64,000 nucleotides of DNA from the NCBI RefSeq assembly GCF_014637725.1, contig NZ_BMFC01000009.1, positions 62,001 through 126,000 on the forward strand, given 5' to 3'. Source of the DNA: Marivita lacus. GTDB taxonomy: Bacteria; Pseudomonadota; Alphaproteobacteria; Rhodobacterales; Rhodobacteraceae. The notes under the pieces are model-generated. The model ran no database searches. It saw only the letters and a list, made by a program, of their open reading frames with translations, and was not told where the DNA came from. The position numbers and the translations under genes are program-made. Within the stretch, counting starts at the first letter, position 1, and each line of letters starts with the position of its first letter. Shown here piece by piece: positions 56,178 through 62,767 of this stretch.

Positions 56178-56203
56178 AAAAAACAAGGGCGCCTTGTACG
56201 CCC
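56178..56203 (-). terminator. Probable terminator of the 70-residue protein gene
   Basis: On the minus strand GGGCG, loop TACAAGG, CGCCC, then TTGTTTTTTA. A short stem but a good U-tract, about 35 nt after the stop. The 280-bp gap to the nuclease gene otherwise shows nothing clear. Confidence 0.6.
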
Positions 56204-56237
56204 CTGATCAGTTTTTCGGCCGGAGCTGTTACCGCGT

Positions 56238-56450
56238 CTACTGGGCTTTTGTCGGCCTCAGTGCGCGCTTTGCTTCTTCAAGCGCCTTCGACCCCTTCAC
56301 CCACTGCCACGGGGTGCGTGGCTTACGTGCCTTCGCCAGTTCGGGGTTCGCCTTGGCGGCGCTTGCGGCGGCGCGCAGCCGTTCGCGGGCCTCGCGCGGG
56401 TCGATCTTGAGTTCGTCGCAGATGGCCTTGAGCGTTACGATATCGGTCAT
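56238..56450 (-). CDS. Small conserved protein of unknown function
   Basis: 70 residues, behind AGGAGATCGAC. The N-terminal half (VTLKAICDELKIDPREARERLR) could fold as a small helix-turn-helix or adaptor; the C-terminal half is basic with a conserved-looking RTPWQWVKGSKAL. Similar short proteins occur widely in alphaproteobacteria without an assigned job. It has its own promoter, which overlaps the end of the XRE gene and shares a 41-bp pattern with the integrase promoter. Confidence 0.7.
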   Translation of the reverse strand: MTDIVTLKAICDELKIDPREARERLRAAASAAKANPELAKARKPRTPWQWVKGSKALEEAKRALRPTKAQ

Positions 56451-56478
56451 GTCGATCTCCTAAGTTGCTGATGCAGGT

Positions 56479-56519
56479 CGATAAGACGCAAGGTCAGAGC
56501 GTGTCAGGGATAACCCTAG
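56479..56519 (-). promoter_or_regulatory. Promoter module of the 70-residue protein gene (twin of the integrase promoter)
   Basis: On the minus strand CTAGGGTTATCCCTGAC is followed after 18 bp by TTATCG. CCTGAC/TTATCG fit -35 and -10 boxes. The upstream AGGG-N4-CCCT dyad overlaps the -35 box and is an operator candidate. 29 of 41 bases match 62418-62458. Confidence 0.55.
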
Positions 56520-56734
56520 TTCGGCTTGAAGATTTCCGAGACGTCCACGCCGAGGGCCTTGGCGATGCGCTCGACCACCAAGATCGACGGGTTGCGCTTC
56601 CCGGTTTCGACGCCGCTCAGGTAGGTCTGGTGAATGTCCGCGCGATGGGCGACCTCTTCTTGCGAAAGGCCCTTCTCCCTCCTGATCCTCTGGATATTTC
56701 TCGAAACGCGCGATTGAATTGACATGCGCGGCAT
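56516..56734 (-). CDS. XRE family transcriptional regulator
   Basis: 72 residues. Nearly the whole protein is an XRE helix-turn-helix: NIQRIRREKGLSQEEVAHRA then IHQTYLSGVETGKRNPSILV and the closing ALGVDVSEIF. No C-terminal protease or sensor domain is present, so it resembles a small autoregulator or island repressor. It is divergent from the GIY-YIG gene. Two inverted copies of GACTYATAGTCTAT flank the shared promoter region and are likely its operators. A start at 56725 would also preserve the domain. Confidence 0.88.
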   Translation of the reverse strand: MPRMSIQSRVSRNIQRIRREKGLSQEEVAHRADIHQTYLSGVETGKRNPSILVVERIAKALGVDVSEIFKPN

Positions 56735-56760
56735 GGCGCATGGCGGTCATGTCTTCGACC

Positions 56761-56876
56761 ATAGACTATAAGTCATATTCGACTTAGGCTCACGGAAGGC
56801 CCGAAGTCACTGGCGACATTCAGGAATGCAGGAAGAGGCAGGGGGACGTGCGCCCTCGTGGTTGACTCATAGTCTA
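56761..56876. promoter_or_regulatory. Candidate XRE operators between and inside divergent genes
   Basis: ATAGACTATAAGTC at 56761-56774 is the inverse of GACTCATAGTCTAT at 56863-56876 with one mismatch. A third dyad TAAGTC-ATATTC-GACTTA (56769-56786) overlaps the first. Together they straddle the start of the GIY-YIG gene and the XRE promoter. Confidence 0.6.
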
Positions 56877-57440
56877 TCTGAGGAGGCGAGGGCCGTCCTG
56901 TCGCCCGAGGCCCTTCTGCTGCCCGATCATGTCTTGGATTTCATCGACCGGCACGCGGTCACGCACGGCGTCTATGGCTGGTGGTTCGACAACCGCCTGC
57001 CTCTGGTGCCGAGGGAGGGATGCATCGAGCGTGACGGGAAACACCTGCTCTACATTGGCATTGCCCCCCCGAAAGACCGGTCAGTGCGCCGAGGTGGGCC
57101 AACGCCTGTGAAAAGCCGACTTTGGAGAAACCATCTACGCGGGACCGTGCGCTCCTCGACCTTGAGGCATTCCCTTGCGGCCCTTCTCGAACAGGAGCTT
57201 GAACTGGCATTCTGGCGCGACAAGCGAAACCGAGTTCGCATGGACCGCCACTACGAGGACAGGCTGTCAGAATGGATCGCCAAGCACGCGGCGATCTCGG
57301 TCGTGCAGCATGACGAACCGTGGTCCCTTGAGGAAACGCTGATCAGGAACGGCCCACCCTTGCCGCTCAACCTGAGCATGTCAGCGCATCCGTTCAGATC
57401 GACGCTGAGCGACCTGCGCCGCGCGCTTGGGCGAAGCTGA
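56826..57440 (+). CDS. GIY-YIG nuclease family protein
   Basis: 204 residues. The pieces of a GIY-YIG fold appear in order: HGVYGWWF for GIY, HLLYIGIAPP for YIG, SRLWRNHLRG with the expected Arg, and EPWSLEETLI with a Glu near the metal site. The end LPLNLSMSAHPF followed by LSDLRRALG is typical of an alphaproteobacterial subfamily seen in islands and prophages. Its role is unknown; nuclease activity is inferred from the fold. The start is uncertain because an operator-like site lies at codon 13-17; an internal start is possible. Confidence 0.75.
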   Translation: MQEEAGGRAPSWLTHSLSEEARAVLSPEALLLPDHVLDFIDRHAVTHGVYGWWFDNRLPLVPREGCIERDGKHLLYIGIAPPKDRSVRRGGPTPVKSRLWRNHLRGTVRSSTLRHSLAALLEQELELAFWRDKRNRVRMDRHYEDRLSEWIAKHAAISVVQHDEPWSLEETLIRNGPPLPLNLSMSAHPFRSTLSDLRRALGRS

Positions 57441-57735
57441 CATGACCTGCAACAAACCCCGAGGACCGAGAGCCAAACGCGCGCGCGGCGGCGTTGTATT
57501 GAGCCAGGAGCGCCGGGGGGCGCCTCGGACGTGGTGATCCCGTCGCAATCCCGGCTGGCGCGCTGTGTGCGGCGCTCACGCCGATCATGCTGGCGGCGCA
57601 TGGTATCTGCACGGACACGGTGCATCGGCATGGCTGCGCATATGGTCACCCTCGACGGCGCGGGAATTACCCTGACGGGCGACGGTCCTCGATCTTATTG
57701 CAATCGCATCGAAACCAGCCAGCGAGGAAATCGAC
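57441..57735. other. Non-coding gap between the GIY-YIG and small membrane protein genes
   Basis: Short open frames exist but none has a ribosome site with protein-like composition. A G/C-rich hairpin GCGCC-GGGG-GGCGC lies near 57505. I see nothing else here. Confidence 0.5.
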
Positions 57736-57966
57736 ATGACGATACGCGCGACATGGGCCTTCAATGGCCAGACGAAAATCATCTTGGGAAACTGGCACCG
57801 GTTGTGGTGCCTGCTGTTCGGCCCGTTCTACTACCTGTTCAAGGGCATGTTCCTATGGGCGATCTTGTCGTTCTTCACCTTGAATGGCCTGTGGATCGGC
57901 TTCCCCCTATTCAACCGCGCCATCGTGCTGCGGCATTACCATCGCAAAGGGTGGGTGCAAGAGTGA
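57736..57966 (+). CDS. Small DUF2628-like membrane protein
   Basis: 76 residues, behind GAGGAAATCG. Two hydrophobic segments (LWCLLFGPFYYLFKGMFLWA, then ILSFFTLNGLWIGFPLF) are followed by a basic end RHYHRKGWVQE. The pattern of a Phe-Gly-Pro-Phe-Tyr-Tyr turn and a final R-x-H-x-x-x-G-W is shared with DUF2628 proteins. No function is known. It may be independent of the replication genes, which lie on the other strand. Confidence 0.65.
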   Translation: MTIRATWAFNGQTKIILGNWHRLWCLLFGPFYYLFKGMFLWAILSFFTLNGLWIGFPLFNRAIVLRHYHRKGWVQE

Positions 57967-58322
57967 CCGCCCGAGCAGTTTGCCACCCGAGTGGAACCCG
58001 GCGCGCGATGTCGAAACTCAGAGTGGATGCGGACCGTATGAAAAGACTCGGCAATTCGGGTCCGGCTGGCGTCCGACAGACTGATTCATGATCAACGGGT
58101 CGCTCCGAGGCGGTCCGCGCCGCGCTGTCGAAGGGCGACCACAGGGGGGATGGGGGGAGGCGTTTTTTTATCGGCGCGCGCCCCGTTGGCGGACAAGGGG
58201 TCATGCGTACTGCCAAGATTTTCGGCCCCTAGCCGTGAAACCGGCAACCATCGATAACTTCGGTAACGCGATAACCTTGGGCATGGCCGTTGGTTATCAG
58301 GTTACCGAGGTTACCGTGTTCG
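57967..58322. other. Intergenic region holding the repeat cluster downstream of the RepA-like gene
   Basis: No gene is supported in these 356 bp. The first 280 bp have no visible signal besides G/C-rich runs. The last 70 bp contain the six GRTAAC repeats listed separately. Confidence 0.6.
58252..58316. repeat. Symmetric cluster of six GRTAAC(C) repeats, candidate origin
   Basis: Three direct copies (58253, 58262, 58270) face three inverted copies (58292, 58300, 58309). Spacings are 9 and 8 bp on the left, 8 and 9 on the right, around a 15-bp centre. The two 25-bp arms are imperfect inverted repeats with four mismatches. It lies 7 bp from the stop of the RepA-like gene, where satellites such as SaPIs keep their iteron-flanked origin. 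Confidence 0.6.
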
Positions 58323-59348
58323 TCATGTTTCGTCAGCGACGCAATACCGACCGCGCCCCTGTTTCTTGAGTTCACCGTCCTTGTGCATCTTGAACAGCAG
58401 TTGCTTGACGTTGTCCGTCTTCCAGCCCAAGGCGTCGGCGATTTCCTTCGGCCCCATCGGCTCGTCAGCCGCTTCCAGAACTTCGAGGATTGCGCTGCGT
58501 TCTTCCGACCGCCGAACCTCGGCAGCATCACCCAGCACCTTCCACATGCCGCCGACGAACTCGACAGCTTGTTCCATCTCTTCGATTTCCCGGCCTCGAC
58601 CGTAGAGCGTGACCCCCTGCTTGCCACGATGCAAAACGAAGGCGGTATCGACCGCGCCCGTTAGCCCGGTTGTGCCGGAAATCATGTCGAACGGGTCATC
58701 ACCCAACATTTTCCGAAGATGATGGATTACGAGGATCGCCACGCCCATCTGACCGGCCATTTCCTGCAAGGGTGACAGGGCCGCATAATCGGCGTCGTAG
58801 CCCTCGCGCCGCGACTGCGGGCGAACGCCAGCGAAGGTGTCGATGATGACGAGTTTCGGGCGGTGTGCCTCGATCCAGTCGCGCAAGTCGTCAACCAGCC
58901 CGTCGCCCAAACGCCTGACCTGCGTGGCGAAGTGCAGGCCTGGTGGCCAGTGCTCGACATCGCCGTAGAGTTGGCTCATGCGCCTTTTCAAACGGCGATG
59001 GTTGTCCTCCAGCGCGCAATACAGGACCGCGCCTTGGCGACATCTGACGCTTCCCAGCGCCAAGTCCCCGGTGGCGACGGCCATTGCGAAGTCAAGCGCC
59101 ATCCACGACTTTCCGATCTTCGGCTTGCCAGCCAGCAGGGTCACGCCCTCGGCAAGATAGCCGTCCACGGCATATCGAAGGGGTGGGAACTCCTTGGATT
59201 GAAGGGCGTTGGCCGTAATTGTCGTAATCGCTTCACCCGTCGCGGACATTGGTGCGAACTTCGCGGTGCGATTGTTCCGTTTCGGTGGGCGCGGTGTGGT
59301 CTTCGGGTTTTGGCGTCTATTGCCTTTCGGGAAATGCCGCTTGGTCAT
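58323..59348 (-). CDS. RepA-like AAA (AAA_25) ATPase/helicase
   Basis: 341 residues. Walker A GKPKIGKSWMALDFA, then LVIIDTFAGV as Walker B and AILVIHHLRK, the order found in RecA/DnaB-fold hexameric RepA helicases of RSF1010 type. The N terminus is basic and likely disordered (NRRQNPKTTPRPPKRNN). A C-terminal winged-helix-like segment (MGPKEIADALGWKTDNVKQL) may bind DNA. It overlaps the primase-like gene by 4 bp. Together they could replicate the excised element. Confidence 0.85.
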   Translation of the reverse strand: MTKRHFPKGNRRQNPKTTPRPPKRNNRTAKFAPMSATGEAITTITANALQSKEFPPLRYAVDGYLAEGVTLLAGKPKIGKSWMALDFAMAVATGDLALGSVRCRQGAVLYCALEDNHRRLKRRMSQLYGDVEHWPPGLHFATQVRRLGDGLVDDLRDWIEAHRPKLVIIDTFAGVRPQSRREGYDADYAALSPLQEMAGQMGVAILVIHHLRKMLGDDPFDMISGTTGLTGAVDTAFVLHRGKQGVTLYGRGREIEEMEQAVEFVGGMWKVLGDAAEVRRSEERSAILEVLEAADEPMGPKEIADALGWKTDNVKQLLFKMHKDGELKKQGRGRYCVADET

Positions 59349-60301
59349 TGCGCCCCTCCCACTCGCGCGATGATGCGCGATACCTCCGTTTCCAGCGCGT
59401 TCTGGTCTTCGCCGTACTTGTCGCGGAAATATGGGCTGGACCAGATCACGCTGGCGATCTCGTCGAGCGACGCCTCGGCCTCGTGCAGGCCAGCGACCAT
59501 CGCGAAGATCCGGCTGGAACGGTTTGGTGCCATCACGCGGTTGTGCCGGATCAGTGACCGCGTCGAGGCCGTGAGCTTCGAACGGTATTTCCTCAGGACA
59601 GCGAGCGGGTCATGCGCATGGGGGTTCATGTCCAGCGACTCGGGTTCCGCCGCGCCGACGCCGTATCGATCCGTCAGCAGCTTGGGGCGGGCCGTGATCG
59701 GGCTTGGATCGAAATGCACCAGTGGAATGAACGGTCTGTCGTAGTCGGGCTTGTGGTTGAACGACCCCGGCAACCGAAGCAGCTTGTTCGGCGCGCTTCC
59801 GCCCTTGTCGCCGCCATGACGATACGTGAGCGCCTTCGAGAAGGCCGACGCCTGCACGGGCGTGTGTGGCCTATCCCAAAACCACAGTGCCTGCGTGCGT
59901 CCCGGCGAGGTTTCCCAAACCACGGACGGCTTCGGATCGAAGGCGAACGGGTCGGCATCGTCCACGTCGCACCAGCCCAGCCGCGTGATCTGGACGCAAC
60001 TGACCTTCCGGCTCGGGCGCGCATAGACATTAGGGCTGAAGTACTGATCGAAACGATGGCGATCATAGCGACGGAGAAGGCGGTCGATCCTGATTTTTCC
60101 TCGTAAGGGAACGAATTTGTCGATCATCTTCGTGGTGCCCCTTCGGCGGAAACACAGGTTTCCGAAAGCATCGGGTGCGAGAAACGCCGGGTCGTACCAC
60201 AGATCGCAGAGGAAATCGTATTGGCCTTGCAGAACGGCGCGTTCTGTTGCGCCTTCGGCCATCAGGGCAGGGTATTCAGTCTTTTTCTTGTGCTTTTCCA
60301 T
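59345..60301 (-). CDS. RepB-like primase domain protein
   Basis: 318 residues from ATG 60301; a start at 60355 would add 18 residues. A central segment GWCDVDDADPFAFDPKPSVV with two close Asp residues and LRLPGSFNHKPDYDRPFIPL recall the RepB/PrimPol-type primases found next to AAA helicases on mobile elements (quoted parts: WCDVDDAD and LRLPGSFNHKP). The last 60 residues are helical. Priming activity is inferred from these motifs and from the coupled ATPase gene (4-bp overlap). Confidence 0.72.
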   Translation of the reverse strand: MEKHKKKTEYPALMAEGATERAVLQGQYDFLCDLWYDPAFLAPDAFGNLCFRRRGTTKMIDKFVPLRGKIRIDRLLRRYDRHRFDQYFSPNVYARPSRKVSCVQITRLGWCDVDDADPFAFDPKPSVVWETSPGRTQALWFWDRPHTPVQASAFSKALTYRHGGDKGGSAPNKLLRLPGSFNHKPDYDRPFIPLVHFDPSPITARPKLLTDRYGVGAAEPESLDMNPHAHDPLAVLRKYRSKLTASTRSLIRHNRVMAPNRSSRIFAMVAGLHEAEASLDEIASVIWSSPYFRDKYGEDQNALETEVSRIIARVGGAQ

Positions 60302-60385
60302 TGTCTTGTCTTTCGAGAAGGCACACCATGAGGCGCGCGCCAAAGCGCGTTGCACGTCAGTGGTGGGTTTTTGGGGGATCGCCGG

Positions 60386-60610
60386 TCAGTATTCGGCGTA
60401 GTATGTGCGGGCGCGCTCGGCGGCGCGTTCAGCGAGCCAGTCCTCGATCTCGGACAGGAACCACGCGACGCTGGTCCCGGCCATCCTGATACGCCGAGGG
60501 AAGCGCCCACGGGCCTCCCAGCGCAGCAGGGTCGTGTTGCTCACGTTGATGCCAAGTCGCTTGAGGTCAGCGCGCGTGGCCAAGGTCTTACGACCGTCGG
60601 TTATATTCAT
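60386..60610 (-). CDS. AlpA-like helix-turn-helix regulator
   Basis: 74 residues from ATG 60610, behind GGAGGA. The winged-helix AlpA/excisionase fold is plain: ATRADLKRLGINVSNTTLLR, WEARGRFPRRIRMAGTSVAW, then a helical end. In phage satellites AlpA-type proteins turn on excision and replication genes. The position between integrase and replication genes fits that role. Confidence 0.85.
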   Translation of the reverse strand: MNITDGRKTLATRADLKRLGINVSNTTLLRWEARGRFPRRIRMAGTSVAWFLSEIEDWLAERAAERARTYYAEY

Positions 60611-60705
60611 GATGGTCCTCCATCGGTTAGATGAAGGGGTCGACCCCAAAGGGTGCATGCAGTCGAAGATTAGCAGGGGCGATGCGCCGATGCGCGGGAC
60701 ACAAA

Positions 60706-61251
60706 TCAGGTGTTTTCGTCCCAGATCGCATCAGACTGAACGCCGAGGTTTTCGAGCAATTCGAGAACGGCAATCATCGTTCGGGTATGGGGCGCGTCGG
60801 GATCGAACAGAGACTCGATCTCGGCCATTTCCCCTGTGGTCAACTGGGCACCGGCTTTTCTGCGCAGGCGATGCTCAACAGCGTCATCGCTCACGTTGTC
60901 GCTCTTTCCGGCCAGTTCTGCGAAACGCCGCGCGGCCTCGCGAACCTTCATGGGGTCACGCGCGATTTCAGTTTCCCATTCGGGCGTTTGAAGCTTTTCG
61001 TCCTTCTTCGCGATGGCGCGTCGAAGACCATCAAGTTCGCGCTTGCGCACCTCGTCAATGACCTTGAATAGCGCCAGATCATCGAATGCAGCCGTTCGAC
61101 CACGCCCACGCTTTTCGCCGAATAGGGCCTCGCGCACGATTGCCAGACGTTCGGCCTCGCTTTTCCTATCGGGATGTTCGTAGGCGCGAATGATACTGAG
61201 AAGCAGTAGGTCAACATGACGCTTGCGCAATTTCGGTTTCGGTGGCGTCAT
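60706..61251 (-). CDS. Hypothetical protein of the island integrase operon
   Basis: 181 residues, charged, no membrane segment or signal peptide. The N terminus (KLRKRHVDLLLLSIIRAYEH) is helical and basic; the rest has many Glu/Arg heptad-like stretches (VIDEVRKRELDGLRRAIAKK). No domain is recognised. Its start overlaps the integrase end by 41 bp, so it is co-transcribed with the integrase gene. Proteins with similar size and place occur in related tRNA-borne islands but their job is unknown. Confidence 0.65.
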   Translation of the reverse strand: MTPPKPKLRKRHVDLLLLSIIRAYEHPDRKSEAERLAIVREALFGEKRGRGRTAAFDDLALFKVIDEVRKRELDGLRRAIAKKDEKLQTPEWETEIARDPMKVREAARRFAELAGKSDNVSDDAVEHRLRRKAGAQLTTGEMAEIESLFDPDAPHTRTMIAVLELLENLGVQSDAIWDENT

Positions 61252-62410
61252 TGCTTGACCTGACCAGTTTCATCACGTGTTGCGACCATGCGCCGAGGGC
61301 TTCGCGCTTCTCGTCCGCGTATGAATAGACATTGTAGATAGCGGCCACGCCCGAGACCACACCCGTTTTGTGGTTCAACAGCGCCTCGGTGACGGGCTGA
61401 GGGACGCCCAGCATCGCCATGTTGGTGGACATCGTGCGGCGCAGGTCGTGGATGATCCACGGGTCCGTGCCTTCGGGCAGCGCCTTGTCGAGCCGGTCTT
61501 TCAGTCGACCGAACCCCGACACGGGCGATTTGCCGGTGGTCGTGAACACGTAGTCAGACCCGAGGAACCTCGGAACCCTGCGCAGCACGTCCAGCATCGC
61601 GTCGGTGATCGGCACGGTGTGCTGCCTGCCGTTCTTGGCGCGCTGCGAAGGCAGGGTCCACAGGCGTTTTTCGAGGTCGAGTTCCGACCAGCGCATCTCG
61701 GCGACCTCGGCGCGTCTCTGGCCGCTGAGCATCAGCAGCTTCATGCAATCCCCGAAAGGATAGCCTTCGGCGTCACAGGCCGTCCACAGCGCGCCCAGCT
61801 CGTCGTCTGTCAACACGCGCTCGCGCGACCGTTCCTTGGACAAAGGTTTCATCCCGGCGATAGGGGAGGCGTCGATCATGCCGCGCTCGACACACCAGCC
61901 CATGAGGTGCTTGAGGTGGGCCAGCGCGCGGTTCGCGCTGACCGGCGCGGATTTGTGGATCACGTCGCAGGCTTTCACGACATCGGCGCGCTTGATCTCG
62001 TCGATCCGTTTGCCATGCAGGGTGGTGAACTTCGCCAGCAGGGCTTCCTTGCGCTTCCAGTCGCGATTGTGAACCTTGGCGTGCTTCTCGATGTAATCGG
62101 GGATCACGTCACCCAGCGTTGGCTTGGTCTCGACTTCGACGCCCGTCCGATCCTCGAACCGGCCCGTCTCGATTTCGTAGAGAACCTGTCGCACCCGTTC
62201 GCGCGCCTCGGCCAGCGACACGACGCCGAACCTCCCGATGGTCAGGCGGCGCATCTTGCCGTTGATGCGCTTGTGCAGGCAGAATGTCTTGGTGCCGGAC
62301 GCGCTGATGCGCAGGACCAGACCCGGCATCAACTCGTCGCGGAAATCGAGACGTTTTGACGGGTTGGGCCTCTGGCCTTCGATGAACTTGGTGGTGAGCT
62401 TGCGTTTCAT
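61211..62410 (-). CDS. Tyrosine integrase with N-terminal DUF4102 domain
   Basis: 399 residues from ATG 62410. The N-terminal arm-binding DUF4102 domain includes RDELMPGLVLRISASGTKTF and GRFGVVSLAEARERV. The catalytic residues are in SGQRRAEVAEMRW (Arg), HDLRRTMSTNMA (His-x-x-Arg), LLNHKTG (His) and IYNVYSYADEKREAL (nucleophile Tyr). P4-type integrases of this kind use tRNA 3' ends. The candidate -10 box ends only 7 nt before this ATG, so the mRNA may be leaderless. An upstream frame to 62602 has no domain support. Confidence 0.95.
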   Translation of the reverse strand: MKRKLTTKFIEGQRPNPSKRLDFRDELMPGLVLRISASGTKTFCLHKRINGKMRRLTIGRFGVVSLAEARERVRQVLYEIETGRFEDRTGVEVETKPTLGDVIPDYIEKHAKVHNRDWKRKEALLAKFTTLHGKRIDEIKRADVVKACDVIHKSAPVSANRALAHLKHLMGWCVERGMIDASPIAGMKPLSKERSRERVLTDDELGALWTACDAEGYPFGDCMKLLMLSGQRRAEVAEMRWSELDLEKRLWTLPSQRAKNGRQHTVPITDAMLDVLRRVPRFLGSDYVFTTTGKSPVSGFGRLKDRLDKALPEGTDPWIIHDLRRTMSTNMAMLGVPQPVTEALLNHKTGVVSGVAAIYNVYSYADEKREALGAWSQHVMKLVRSSNDATETEIAQASC

Positions 62411-62417
62411 AAGCCCA

Positions 62418-62458
62418 TGATAAGATGGGCGGATGAACCGCGTCAGGGACAACCCTAG
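62418..62458 (-). promoter_or_regulatory. Integrase promoter module (twin of 56479-56519)
   Basis: On the minus strand CTAGGGTTGTCCCTGAC, 18 bp, then TTATCA. The -10 box is 7 bp from the integrase ATG. The AGGG-N4-CCCT dyad at the -35 edge is identical in place to that of the twin promoter. Confidence 0.55.
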
Positions 62459-62767
62459 AGGGTTTGCAGGGTTTTGGATCGGTCTGCGCTGGACCGTGAT
62501 ACCCGTGTGGTCTTCGGCGTCCTCGGGTATCACTGGGGTAGCAGAAGCGGTGTGCTTGAACGCTCCGGCGTGAGACGGGTCGAAACGATCTGCCAAGCGC
62601 AAAGGTTAAGGTTTTCAATCGACTACGTTACGGGTTGAGCGATCCTGAGACAGCGCGCGCGGATCAACAGGCCAATTGAAAATCCTCGTGTCGGTGGTTC
62701 GATTCCGCCCCCGGGCACCACTTGAAAAGCTGAAATGGTTGGGTTTTGTGCTCATGTCTGGTCCTCG
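62459..62767. other. Right end of the element: arm-type repeats, attR and the flank beyond
   Basis: No gene is supported here. GTGATACCCG (62496-62505) faces CGGGTATCAC (62524-62533), and GGGTAGCA follows at 62536-62543, matching the left-end pair. The attR copy is at 62675-62721. The 46 bp after it lead to the stop of the second integrase. Confidence 0.7.
62675..62721 (+). repeat. Right attachment site (second copy of the 47-bp tRNA-Phe repeat)
   Basis: Identical to 51891-51937. It lacks the 5' half of the tRNA, so it is not a second tRNA gene but the att copy left by integration. Confidence 0.95.

Larger units (their letters stand above)
51891..62721. mobile_element. 10.8-kb integrative element in tRNA-Phe (satellite/PICI-like layout) carrying a restriction-modification-like module
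   Basis: It is bounded by an exact 47-bp direct repeat formed from the tRNA-Phe 3' half. Inside, the integrase gene lies next to the right end, followed on the same strand by a hypothetical gene, alpA, a primase-like gene and a RepA-like ATPase gene, then a symmetric repeat cluster. An XRE repressor with flanking operators, a GIY-YIG protein and two small proteins make up the middle. The left 4 kb is A+T-rich cargo: a methyltransferase and two paralogous nucleases. No capsid, terminase, conjugation or plasmid-partition genes are seen. The layout fits a replicating satellite-like island. Confidence 0.85.

Noticed and set aside
62675-62721. A second tRNA-Phe gene
   Set aside because: Only the 3' half is present; the 5' acceptor and D arm are absent, so it is the attachment-site copy.
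51891-62721. A prophage rather than an island
   Set aside because: No capsid, portal, terminase, tail or lysis gene is present, and 10.8 kb is too short for a complete tailed phage.
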